This document shows, one piece after another, positions 55,150-64,000 of a stretch of 64,000 nt of DNA. Source of the DNA: Ornithodoros turicata. Its lineage: Eukaryota; Arthropoda; Arachnida; Ixodida; Argasidae. Location of the stretch: contig NW_026999467.1 of assembly GCF_037126465.1 (NCBI RefSeq), forward strand, positions 1 to 64,000. Reading direction: 5' to 3'. The translations under genes and the position numbers were made by a program. The notes under the pieces are model-generated. The model saw nothing but the letters and a program-made list of their open reading frames with translations, made no database searches and was not told the origin of the DNA. The first letter of the stretch is position 1. Every line of letters begins with the position of its first letter.

Positions 55150-56797
55150 GTAAGAACCTCATTAAAATGCACGCACTTCGACGAGAGTGCCGTCACAGCA
55201 CATAACAACAGCCCATGGTTTCAAGTAAATATATACACGTGTGTATACGTTGGCCTTCTTTCGTTGTTTCTGGGTGGCATCACCGAGATACTCTGGGTTA
55301 CTATAAGGCACAGTAGCAGACGCAGAATTTTTATGTTACTGATCCAGTATTTCAGGTCGGCCGTGCAAACTCCGTATGTACGAAGCGACTTTGATGTATT
55401 ACCGAAATCATTTGTTTATCACAATGAATAGAATGCAGGAACAACAAATAAGCTTTACATACAAGCTGATTTAATTAACAACAAGTTAGCTTTACAAAAA
55501 CGCTGTAATGATAAACATTTAATTTCTTGGCAAGCCATTCGTGGTTGCATGCAGCAATTCATGTGGTATGCTACTACTGTAATTTTAGGCATCTTTTAAG
55601 AGCCCAAGCACAATTCAATAGAAATTTTATCATTTTCATATGACACAAAATAAAACAGACCTGCGATAACTGGTAGACAGGAGGCTAGGACCGTTTATTC
55701 TCGTTAAGGGGGGACTAAAAGTAAATGCGGCCAGTTCCAGAAACAAGTCATGACTGAGAAGCGCAAGCGTCATAACAAACTCAACTTGACGTGTCACGCT
55801 ACTACAAGACAAAGCTGGAGCAACATCATTGCAGCTTCTCGTCTTCTGAATTGACAAATACAAATGTTTGTAAGCTTTACTGGTATTGAAGCATTTGCCA
55901 TGTGCTATGAATGTTACTGAAAATTTACCTAGGGTAATCAGTCAGTTCAGGTGACGGTAGGTCATCACCCATCCTGTGAGTTACGTCAATAAGAAAACGT
56001 AGCCAAAGATAGGTGCCTATATTAATTGCATGTTGTACACTGTGGATGTGACTGTGAAAAGCAGAGACAGTGCTTGCACCATAAAATCACGGTTCCATGT
56101 TTTGTTATTGGGCATGGTGTCTTGTGAGAAGAGACTAATGCTTTCAGCAACTTCTCACATTTAATCGTTGGCATGCTCGGCACTGCTTTGAGCCGAGGAA
56201 TATGCAGTGCCCACCATTGAAAACGCCCTCTCACACCTCTCATGTGAAGAAATCATATTGCTCTTCTATGGTAATTAGAAATAAATTAGGCAAAAAAATA
56301 TCAGGAAGCTATGACTAAGAAGTACATTCAGTATATTTAATGTTTGACCTTGACACACCCACATGTGTAAGCTTCCACTGCTAAGGCACAATTATTACCC
56401 GAAATCATAATAAGTACATACAGTTGTACCTCGTTCATATGGACAACTCAAATTATGGACCATTTTTATGAGGACCAAACATTTTCAATGCATTTTTGTC
56501 TCGTTAATATGGAAACTCGCTTTTCGGACAGTGGACGGTCCAGTAAGGTAGAAACGATATGTAGTCCATGTATTTTTGTCTCGTTATTATGTACGGTATC
56601 GGTATGGAGGGCAAGCCTCTCCCCGCATTCTACAGGAGAACTTTTGAAAGTAGGGTGTTCCGCTGCATAGGGAGCTATGCCGTTCCCTTCGCAACCGTCC
56701 ACAAGAACTATAAGAGGAACAGGGTTATTTGTGGACATGATGAGCGTGGAAAATCCTGTATGACATCATGACTGTTCCGATTACAGACAATATAAAT

Positions 56798-57412
56798 AAA
56801 TAACAGACAACAATTTCTCAGACACAGCACAAAATTTTAATGGCACCCAAGGCTTAAATACACAAAAATCTCCGGAGAGGCGGAATGGGCAGAAAGGATG
56901 GGTTGCTAATGCAATTGCCACATGTAGCTATCTCCCAAGATTCCCTAAGTAACCTACACCATAAGCCCTTTTCTTTACACAATACTTCAGTTTGAGAAAA
57001 GATAGGTTTGCATCCGTTGCATTCACGCAAGTACGTGACATGTTCGCTGGAAATGTGGTTCTTCCCTGTATTTAGGTTATGCTCGAGGAGCCTAAGATTG
57101 ATACATCTTTTTGTCTGCCCTACATAGCACAGTCCACAGCTAAAGGGGATATAATATACCATTTCATTGGAACAAGGTACAAAGGGCTTTTTGTGGGCAA
57201 CATCACAACATTTCGAAGGGGAAGAGAAAGGCGTCAATCTAGACAATTTAAAAGCATTAGTGAAAATGACCCTTATGCCAAAGTTCTTTGCTACAGCCAG
57301 GATATTGTGCAAGACAGAATGGAAATATGGAATAGACACAGTATGGTTGAAAGATGCCTCTGTTGGTGGTTGGTTACTAGGGGCTTGCATCACCTTGCGT
57401 AACTGAAGCACT
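56798..57412 (-). pseudogene. Penelope-like element, minus-strand copy: GIY-YIG endonuclease end
   Basis: Minus strand encodes QPPTEASFNHTVSIPYFHSV, VRVIFTNAFKLSRL-like sequence and VYYIPFSCGLCYVGQTKRCI followed by LRLLEHNLNTG, the GIY-YIG domain of Penelope-like elements, then CCxx-type Cys residues. Homology to the plus-strand copy begins near 57412 and ends at 56798 (AAATAACAGAC). The reverse transcriptase part is absent. The TSD-free sequence CTCCTCGAG at 57081-57089 (as its complement) is the intact version of the site hit by a MITE in the other copy. Confidence 0.85.
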
Positions 57413-57948
57413 GCACCAGTGATTTTCCCAGGATTTTCTTCTAGGGGGGGTGTTGGAAATCTGTGGGGAGGTGCGACATAATACGTGACGGTATCACATG
57501 ACGTCACAACCACGTGACCACATCCTATGACGTCACACATGATGTGACCCAGTGGCTTTTCCCAGGATTTCCGTTTTGGGGGAATCGGGATTTGAAGGAG
57601 TGGAATGAGGGGTACAAATGCACTTTAGAAGACTTGCCCATTAACAACTGTGTTTTTGGCTAAATGAAGCGACATTCAATTTTCAAACAGTAAAGCTTTA
57701 TTACAGTCAACATTGTTTTGCTGCTCTCAAAGTACCACCTATGTAGTTCAGAGTTGCGAGACTCTTCATTTCTAGTACAAATGTTGTGGGACATTAAAAA
57801 CAGAAATCGAGGACAGGTCACGAGAAACGCAAAAAGGCACAAGCACACATGACGCAGAGCAGTTCTCTACATGTGAAGCGGTAAGGTTCCCCTTCATAGC
57901 CTCCTTGGTTTCCGGACCCATTATTCAAAAGCTGTTTTGAAAATGGAA
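57413..57948. other. Sequence between the Penelope-like copies
   Basis: Two direct copies of CCAGTGATTTTCCCAGGATT-like sequence start at 57416 and 57549. Between them are two TGACGTCA palindromes (57499-57506 and 57528-57535) and one CACGTG (57511-57516). The remainder to 57948 is unrecognised. Confidence 0.55.
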
Positions 57949-58037
57949 CTGGAAAGATGACATGCGGAGAACACCAAATTTACCGGTACAAATTTGGTAC
58001 CGGTAAATTTGGTGTTCCCCCCATGTCATCTTTCCAG
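57949..58037. repeat. 41-base inverted repeat at the 5' edge of the Penelope-like copy
   Basis: Arms 57949-57989 and 57997-58037 pair with two or three mismatches around a 7-base loop; ACCGGTAC and GTACCGGT lie at the tip. It may mark a junction between oppositely oriented copies. Confidence 0.8.
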
Positions 58038-58093
58038 TCCAAGGTAGAAGCTGCTCTGGATTCCCTCTTTAAACTTTTACAGGATCACTGAAA

Positions 58094-59310
58094 TTGTCCA
58101 AGTCAGGTATTGTCCAGATTCTGTCAGATAATCAACGTCCACTTAAGAATGCCGTCAATCATTGTAAGACTGCATCTCTAGCGGAAAAGTTTTTTCTGAA
58201 AGACCATAAGCTAGATATGCGTGTTGTAATTAGTCAACGTGGTTCGTGGCAAAGAATGGTTTCTGACTTTTGCAGAAATCCCTCCGATCACTTCCGCCTC
58301 CCGGATCGATCGCATTAAGAAACTCTGATGAGTTGCTTGGGTACTTAGCCCGATTTCACGGTTCAAATGTCACGATGTTTTCCCTCGACATCAAGGACCT
58401 TTATTATTCTATGAATATACCTCTGTTACTCAAATGCACCTCTGAATTGATTGACCAACATATCACTGCTTTCCAAAACACGGTTGGCATGCCCGCCGCG
58501 AACTTTCTGTCGATTCTTCAATTATACCTGCAATCTACGGTTGTGATGTGGGAAGGGAAACCCTTTATTCAGGCTGAAGGTGTGTGTATCGGCTCGTCCG
58601 CTGCTCCCATATTGACTGAAATTTACCTCAACGCCCTGGACCGTACCATTTAGGGATTGGTAGCAAGCACACCAAAAGGCCTATTATTATGCGTACGGCG
58701 GTATATTGATGATATCAATGTTTTGACCAACGTTCCTTCCTTGACACCACAATTTTTGTGTAACAGTATCCGATCATTTGCCCCAGAGCTGGAATTTTCT
58801 GTTGAGCATCCCACAGCCCATAAGCTAAAGTTTTTGGACCTTAGCATTGTTTGTGAAAAAGGCCTCTGTTGGTTTTACGGAAAAGATAACGCAAAACCCC
58901 TTTTGCCCCAACACAGCTCACGCTCCAAGATTGTCAAATTCGGCATTGTTTCAGATCTCCTCAACTCTGCCGTTTCGAAAAGCTCTGTGCATCATGTGGC
59001 ATTCAGCCTACAACATCAGTGTTCCAGGTTGATACAGGCTGGATATAACCGTCACATTCTCATCGTCATTCTCTCAACCGTCATTCTGGCCAAACGTGCC
59101 ATGCTTCAGTTATGCAAGATGACGCAACCCCCTAGTAACCGACCACCAACAGTGGCGTCTTTCAACCATACTGTGTCTATTCCATATTTCCATTCTGTCT
59201 CGCACAATATCGTGGCTGTAGCAAACAACTTTGGCATAAGGGTCATTTTCACTAATGCTTTTAAATTGTCTAGACTGATGCCCTTTCTCTTCCCCCTCGA
59301 AATGTTGTGA
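58094..59310 (+). pseudogene. Penelope-like reverse transcriptase
   Basis: Segments in order: SLAEKFFLKDHKLDMRVVIS (frame 58094-58318), then frame 58270 onward with TMFSLDIKDLYYSMNIP, GVCIGSSAAPILTEIYLNAL, an in-frame TAG at 58651-58653, and VRRYIDDINVLTNVPS (YIDD catalytic box), LKFLDLSI, and RVIFTNAFKLSRL. The SLDIKDLY, GSSAAPILTEIY and RYIDD set is diagnostic of Penelope-like RTs. One frameshift lies near 58290. The C-terminal part leads into the endonuclease. Confidence 0.9.
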
Positions 59311-59429
59311 TGTTGCCCACAAAGAGCCCTTGTACCTTGTTCCAACGAAGTGGTATATTATATCCCCTTTAGCTGTGGACTGTGCTATGTAGGGCAGACA
59401 AAAAGATGTATCAATCTTAGGCTCCTCAA

Positions 59430-60121
59430 TAGGGTTGCCACCAGGCCAGTCATTTGCTCATTCTGCCGGTTGCCGATAGGAAGGTGATACCGGCAGCCTT
59501 TTGCCGCTATTTGTGGCTCAATACCTTTCATAAGGGCTATCGCAGGGTTTCCCCTTCAACATTCCACTACAGCTTGAATAAATGTGGAGCACAGACCCAA
59601 CTCCGCAGTCACAGGTCGTTTTCTTAGTCATTCATTATTATTATCATTGTTATTCATTAAGTCTTGTGTTCGGAGGGGACAAGATCAGTGGTTGTGCGAA
59701 GCTGTTGGTGGTTGTGTCGAGCCAGCTAGAACTTATGCCGTATGCAACCATCACGACATCTCCGCCTGCGAAGAAAGGTTTGTCTGCGTCGATACGTTTT
59801 TCAAAGTAAGTGCCAGTCCAATCCGGTTGCTCCAATAAGATCCAGTGTAGCGTTAATGCCTGTTTATAGCAATTTCTGACATAAATGATCCAGCCACACA
59901 CAGGAACATGTTTCCTCGTATTATCTTGAGCGAGCACGCTCGCTCGCTCAAGATAATACGAGGAAACATGTTCCTGTGTGTGAGAAAGAGCACGCTCGCT
60001 CTTTTTCTCTGTGTGTGCTCGTCTACCCCTCACCCACTTTCCCTCGTGTCTTTCCCCTTTCCCTCTATTACACCTCCTCTCCCTCAGCCGGTATTTTTCA
60101 GTACGAAAGGTGGCAACCCTA
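59430..60121. mobile_element. hAT-type MITE, TAGGGTTGCCACC family, copy 2 (692 bp)
   Basis: It has the same 13-base inverted ends as copy 1. The flanks are CTCCTCAA (59422-59429) and CTCCTCGA (60122-60129); the uninterrupted Penelope copy has CTCCTCGA, so the left flank has since mutated. Compared with copy 1 it holds about 300 extra bases (roughly 59731-60030), including a perfect hairpin. Confidence 0.92.
59895..59982. repeat. Perfect 41-base hairpin inside MITE copy 2
   Basis: Arms 59895-59935 and 59942-59982 are exact reverse complements around ACGCTC. The arm tips are GAGCGAGC and GCTCGCTC. Copy 1 of the MITE lacks it, so it was acquired or lost inside this family. Confidence 0.9.
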
Positions 60122-60413
60122 CTCCTCGAGCATAACCTAAATACGGGGAAGAACCACATTTCCAGCGAACTTGTCGCGCACTTGCGTGAATGCAACGGAT
60201 GCGAACCTATCTTTTCTCAAACTGAAGTATTGTGTAAAGAAAAGGGCTTATGGTGTAGGTTACTAAGGAATCTTGGGACATAGCTACACGTGGCAATTGC
60301 GTCAGCAACCCATTCTTTCTGCCCATTCCTCCTCTCTGGAGATTTTTGTGTATTTAAGCCTTGGGTGCCATTAAAATTTTGTGCTGTGTCTGAGAAATTG
60401 TTGTCTGTTATTT

Positions 60414-61944
60414 CCTCCCTGTCTTGGGTCTTCACGTCATCATAAATTTGTCTGTCAAGAGTGGTAACTCAGGAGGGTCGCTTAGCTTCCTATTTGTCAC
60501 ATCATAGTTGGATAGACACAACAACAAATGTAGAAGCAAGTAAACGTGTCTTTCCTGCTCCGTGCCAGAGTACAAATTAAAACTAGTAACAAATGGTGTG
60601 TGTGTGGGGGGGGGGGGGCATGAAAAAAACAACAAAAAAACATACCAGCCATTGAAAATGCGGGCACAATACCACTCCCAGTTATGTAACCATCAGGTGT
60701 GATTCAAAGGTGAAGCAAAGAGCAATAAGAGCAGGTGTTGTTTGAATGCATTAAGACTTCTTCAGTGTTTGGGGACACAAACACAGGCACCAGTCAGTGC
60801 ACAGTTCGTGCTCTTTCATACTGGGAGCCTTCTTAGAATTCAACAGCCGTGTTTATGTGAAGGCAGTAAAAGTCACCCGGACGAAAGTGAACACCTTCTC
60901 TGCACGTAAGCTGACAAATATCTACATGAAAGAGAGGTAAACACAAAGCGGGAACAAATCTCTAGAATGAGGTAGTTGACGCAACTTAACAGCTTCCCCA
61001 GCACTTCAGTCAAACATGTCTAGTTCTGCGATCCCGGGAGCCTCAGTTGATTGTCAAGTAATCTGTCATAATTCACCTTTGACGATTTGACGACAGAGGC
61101 TTTTCATTTCATTTTGTTTGATCATTGATTGTTTCATATGATCCCAAAACCCAAAGTACAGTGTTACATGGGATGGTGGGGTAGATGTAACAGCATGCAT
61201 ACAAAACAGCAAAAAAGAAAGAAAGAGTGAGACATTGCGTTATGAAAACATGTTAGTTGAGGCATTTCTGAAAATCTTGAGCAGATTCAGTGGAGATTCA
61301 GTTCTTTTGGGGGAGGTATTTCAGTCTTGCAGAACAGAGGAGTTAGCAACCGTGGTAGTTTTACAGCACAAGTGTGGAGCCTTTTGTTGGTGGTCAATGC
61401 GTGTAGATATGGAATGGGGTGGACGAGGAGGTGCTGGGAGAATGGAATAGCTTATAGAAAAGGGTGAGCCTGGAAATGGTCCCTCGGGTTGTGAAAAGAG
61501 GCTACTCGAAGCATTGTTTCAGATGAGTTACCGTGAGAAATTGGCACGATTTTGTATCTTTTCAGTCTCTTCATGCAAGTATTGTGCAACGGCAGCATCG
61601 CAGATGCATATTCAATCTGGGGGATAGCTTTCGGTGGACATATCGGTCTATATAAATGCAGTTAGTGTTCCTTTTAAGGGAATTGTGTAAATTCTGCCAA
61701 CGAATGTCCACAAATCTTCAGTTAAGGAGTAATTCAGAAAATCCTAAAGGAAAAGGACATTCTTATAGCAGGAGTGCAGCTGGTTTCAAGGTTGTCTTAG
61801 CCAGTTTAACCCTCCTTGAACGAATTGTGCGTTGCAATATATATTGGAGTTGGTGAGAATTGGCACTGTGGCAATGCTTTGTATTGTAATCGTATGGTGG
61901 TGAATGTGATTACAATTGCTGTGAAAATTTTTGTGCATGAGCAG
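60414..61944. other. 3' part of the ETFRF1 intron, no named features
   Basis: A G13 run lies at about 60606-60618. No gene or repeat recognised otherwise. Confidence 0.5.
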
Positions 61945-62154
61945 CTGCTGCACCTGGGCAGGGACTATCCCAAGGGGTATGACTACTTCCGGACACGATT
62001 GAAAGCTGCCTTTATGAAGAACCGGGACGTGCAAGATCCCCAGCAGCTGAGTGTTCTCCTTGCAAGGGGGCAGTATATCATCAAGGAGCTGGAGGCCCTC
62101 TACATGCTGAAGAAGTACCGCACACTCAAAAAGCGCTACTACACTGACTCATGA
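61945..62154 (+). CDS. ETFRF1: ETFRF1 (LYRM5) coding exon 2
   Basis: After an AG acceptor (GCATGAGCAG) the exon encodes [20 protein letters not shown], then [40 protein letters not shown] and LKKRYYTDS with a TGA stop. This follows the LYRM5 family closely from one end to the other: LGRDYPKG, the F-x-K-N-x-D-V turn, the ELEALY segment and the basic RYY tail. Codons are intact and the phase matches exon 1. The open frame continues upstream of the acceptor without similarity, so the splice site is the true start of the exon. Confidence 0.93.
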   Translation: MLHLGRDYPKGYDYFRTRLKAAFMKNRDVQDPQQLSVLLARGQYIIKELEALYMLKKYRTLKKRYYTDS

Positions 62155-62331
62155 GTCAGGGCTGTTGACTTTGACAGTGAATTAGGATAAATATGAAATT
62201 AATGTTTGGTACATGGCATATGTGTAAATCTGTGCCAAGTTGATAGGCACCAATGCCATGGGAACTACAATGAACACATTTTTTGTGTATCCCAAACTCA
62301 AAAATGGTGCCCCCCACCCCCTAAAGGTGTG

Positions 62332-62337
62332 AATAAA
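62332..62337 (+). terminator. Polyadenylation signal of ETFRF1
   Basis: An AATAAA lies 178 bases after the stop codon and is followed by a T-rich and CA-containing stretch, giving a 3'UTR of about 200 bases. Confidence 0.65.
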
Positions 62338-62359
62338 TTTTTCACGACATAAAACATCT

Positions 62360-63386
62360 GCATTGAGTGACAGATTGCAGGGGCATCATACTTCTATCTT
62401 GTGCAAAAATATACGTAGAAACGGCGATTATAGTACATATTGGAAGAATATTGTTTTGGGAGCAAGTACAGGTTTCTGGTGGCCTCACAACTCCTGTAAT
62501 TTTGGTGTTTGAACTTGCTGAAGGAGCATTCTTCTGGTGCTTTGAAAACATGGGAACCGATGCCTTTCACAGTGCCTCTGTTAGATGTCTGGTAACACAA
62601 GTAAATTCCCTTACATATTGCCAATCCAGTGGGAAGGACCTCCTTCATTCTATGCGACAACTGTAGGATAAGACAAGCACGGTGCTACACTGTTTGATGT
62701 CTCATTACATGTGGTCTTGGTTCTACTGTGATTAGGTAAACCTACCCAGGAACCAACTTGTCAGGGTCCAGGTGCACGTTGAAATTGATCAACAGGTACT
62801 CCTATGTAGTGCATGTGACATGCTGTCATGTACCACCAGGCTCAAGTTGCCTTTCTGATCAGCTTTGTTTAGGGTTCTTTGGGCTCTAGGTCAATGTTCT
62901 GACCCGTCTTCTAGCAAGGATCTAAGCACAATATGTTGCATGCATCAGACAGCAGTTGCAGGGCATTTAATGTGTACCAATGTCTCCAAATCCTGCACTG
63001 TTATAAAGGGCATAAGCTTGTTCTCACCAGTCCACATTCCTGGTAAGGAAATTTTTTTTGTAGAGCAGCACACTACAGCATATTATTTGATGCCTGCTAG
63101 CAATCACAGTAACGTTGTGGATGTGAGTCTTATAGTAGGCTTCACTGTTTTATGGTGCAAGCAATCTTTCTCAATCTCTGTTGTGGCATTGCCCATCTCG
63201 CAAGGCCAACTATGGCAAGCAATTACACCACTACCAATATCAATCTCACAAATTCTACAGAACATTCATGTGAGACCAGTTCAAACGAAAGTGCACAAGT
63301 CGAGAGTTGCACAAACAATTTTACTGCCAGACAAACCAACAAATGCAAACTGACCACGTCATGCCTGTAGCCTGTAATTGAATGTA
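62360..63386. other. Intergenic stretch without recognised genes
   Basis: Short open frames only. Nothing supported. Confidence 0.5.
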
Positions 63387-63884
63387 CAGGGTGGTCCACC
63401 AACCATAACAAAACTTCATAGTAAATAACGTAAGCAACAGAGAGACATGCAGTCAATTGATTTTTTCTGCCAGGAACATTTGCCACATATTGGTACCATT
63501 TTTATTTCATTTCAATTGGTCAACTATCCTTCTGTTGGCTGGGTGGTTTGCAACCTCCTTTCGTCGGACTGGCAACGATTGCGCTCTAAAATCGTCGAGT
63601 GCTATGCGCTGGGTGCTCTGAAAAGCATGATTTTTCCGACAGGATAGCTCCTCAATATCTCTGTCGAATTTGAATGAATTCAGCACTCTCATCACACTGG
63701 TGGGGTAACGCGACCTTTACTTGGCAAATGCAGTTTGCAAAAATTTACGTGATAAACTTATATTACATGACATTCACATCAGGAGGTGGAAAAAACATAG
63801 AACAAATGCCGTTTGCAGCATGATTCTAGGTGGTGTCGTTTTTTTAAATTATAATTCAATGACACGTTCTTTGGGACAGCCTGT
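63387..63884. mobile_element. TIR element with ACAGGGTG-type ends (~500 bp)
   Basis: The left end is ACAGGGTGGTCCACCAA and the reverse-complemented right end is ACAGGCTGTCCCAAAGA, both preceded by TGT. Elements ending in ACAGGGTGTCCC-like sequence are widespread in arthropods. Target duplication is unclear (possibly TA). No coding sequence. Confidence 0.5.
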
Positions 63885-64000
63885 ACATACACAATGCAGC
63901 TGAGCACGGAATGATTTCATTTTACTGTGGGAAGTTCCCAAACCTGATTCTTGCTATCATGATGCTATATGACGCAAAACAATGGTACAAAAGAATAGTT

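Larger units (their letters stand above)
59311..60300 (+). pseudogene. Penelope-like GIY-YIG endonuclease, split by a MITE
   Basis: Before the MITE, VVYYIPFSCGLCYVGQTKRC (59350-59410) gives the GIY-YIG core with its Tyr residues. After it, LLEHNLNTGKNHISSELVAH (60122 onward) supplies the conserved Glu-His region, and LRECNGCEPIFSQTEVLC ends the domain. The two halves join without loss if the insertion and one 8-base duplication are ignored. Confidence 0.88.
57997..60413 (+). mobile_element. Penelope-like element, plus-strand copy, interrupted by a MITE
   Basis: It carries the RT and GIY-YIG endonuclease of a Penelope-like element in the usual order, with the endonuclease cut in two by the MITE at 59430-60121. 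Frames are broken by an in-frame stop and frameshifts. The 3' end, TTGTCTGTTATTT, is shared with the minus copy. Inverted and partial tandem copies are common for this class. Confidence 0.88.
55150..61944 (+). other. ETFRF1 intron, 6.8 kb, filled with mobile elements
   Basis: It starts GTAAGA and ends GCATGAGCAG. It contains an inverted pair of Penelope-like copies (56798-60413), a MITE, hairpins and otherwise unrecognised sequence (55150-56797 and 60414-61944). A weak pyrimidine tract precedes the acceptor. Confidence 0.8.

Noticed and set aside
55108..55431. A 108-residue protein reading through from ETFRF1 exon 1
   Set aside because: Similarity to LYRM5 stops exactly at a GTAAGA donor and resumes at 61945; the rest of the frame is intron.
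61816..61944. N-terminal extension of ETFRF1 exon 2
   Set aside because: No similarity upstream of the AG acceptor, and exon 1 supplies the missing N-terminus in phase.
1..64000. CRISPR array or prokaryotic operon
   Set aside because: No regularly spaced identical repeats with unique spacers, no ribosome-binding-site-led gene clusters; the window is eukaryotic.

Overview
This window is repeat-dense nuclear DNA from an invertebrate, most likely an arthropod and probably a tick or other arachnid. The evidence is spliced-gene structure, a mitochondrial LYR-family gene split by a large intron, and a mix of BEL/Pao, I-like, CR1-like, DIRS-like and Penelope-like elements with many hAT-type MITEs. 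The tick assignment is an inference from the style of the repeats, not something the sequence proves. I see no prokaryotic or organelle gene organisation.

Left third (1-16 kb) is a stack of retroelements. A BEL/Pao LTR element lies on the minus strand at 1-5.5 kb with gag, protease, RT, RNase H and integrase, all frameshifted, and runs off the left edge. Next to it is a nearly full-length I-like LINE on the minus strand (5.5-10.7 kb), and then a DIRS-like tyrosine-recombinase retroelement on the plus strand (10.75-15.86 kb). The DIRS-like element is split by a TIR transposon carrying a broken THAP domain (13.02-15.67 kb), and that transposon contains a 241-bp SINE with target-site duplications.

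The middle (16-42 kb) has no convincing intact host gene. It holds MITEs with exact 8-bp target duplications, a 5'-truncated CR1-like LINE in an AATTACC-rich array inside a C-rich TIR pair, and a retroposon-like insertion that is a 153-bp inverted repeat with a tRNA cloverleaf in each arm (38.35-38.75 kb). A THAP-like exon ending in a strong splice donor lies near 41.7-42.04 kb.

The most unusual object is the CR1-like LINE at 42.75-46.93 kb. Its leader, ORF1 and ORF2 occupy one continuous reading frame over about 4 kb, interrupted by only two stops. Each stop is followed by CTAG, and a 2A-like motif (DIELNPGP) lies near the N-terminus. This suggests a polyprotein made with recoding, though chance mutation is not excluded.

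The right end (54.4-62.4 kb) carries the one confident host gene, ETFRF1 (LYRM5), an 83-residue mitochondrial LYR protein encoded by two coding exons separated by a 6.8-kb intron. The intron contains an inverted pair of Penelope-like element copies. One of these was hit by a MITE, and the other preserves the empty target site. Three insertions in the window have such paralogous empty sites, so their ends and duplications can be verified internally.
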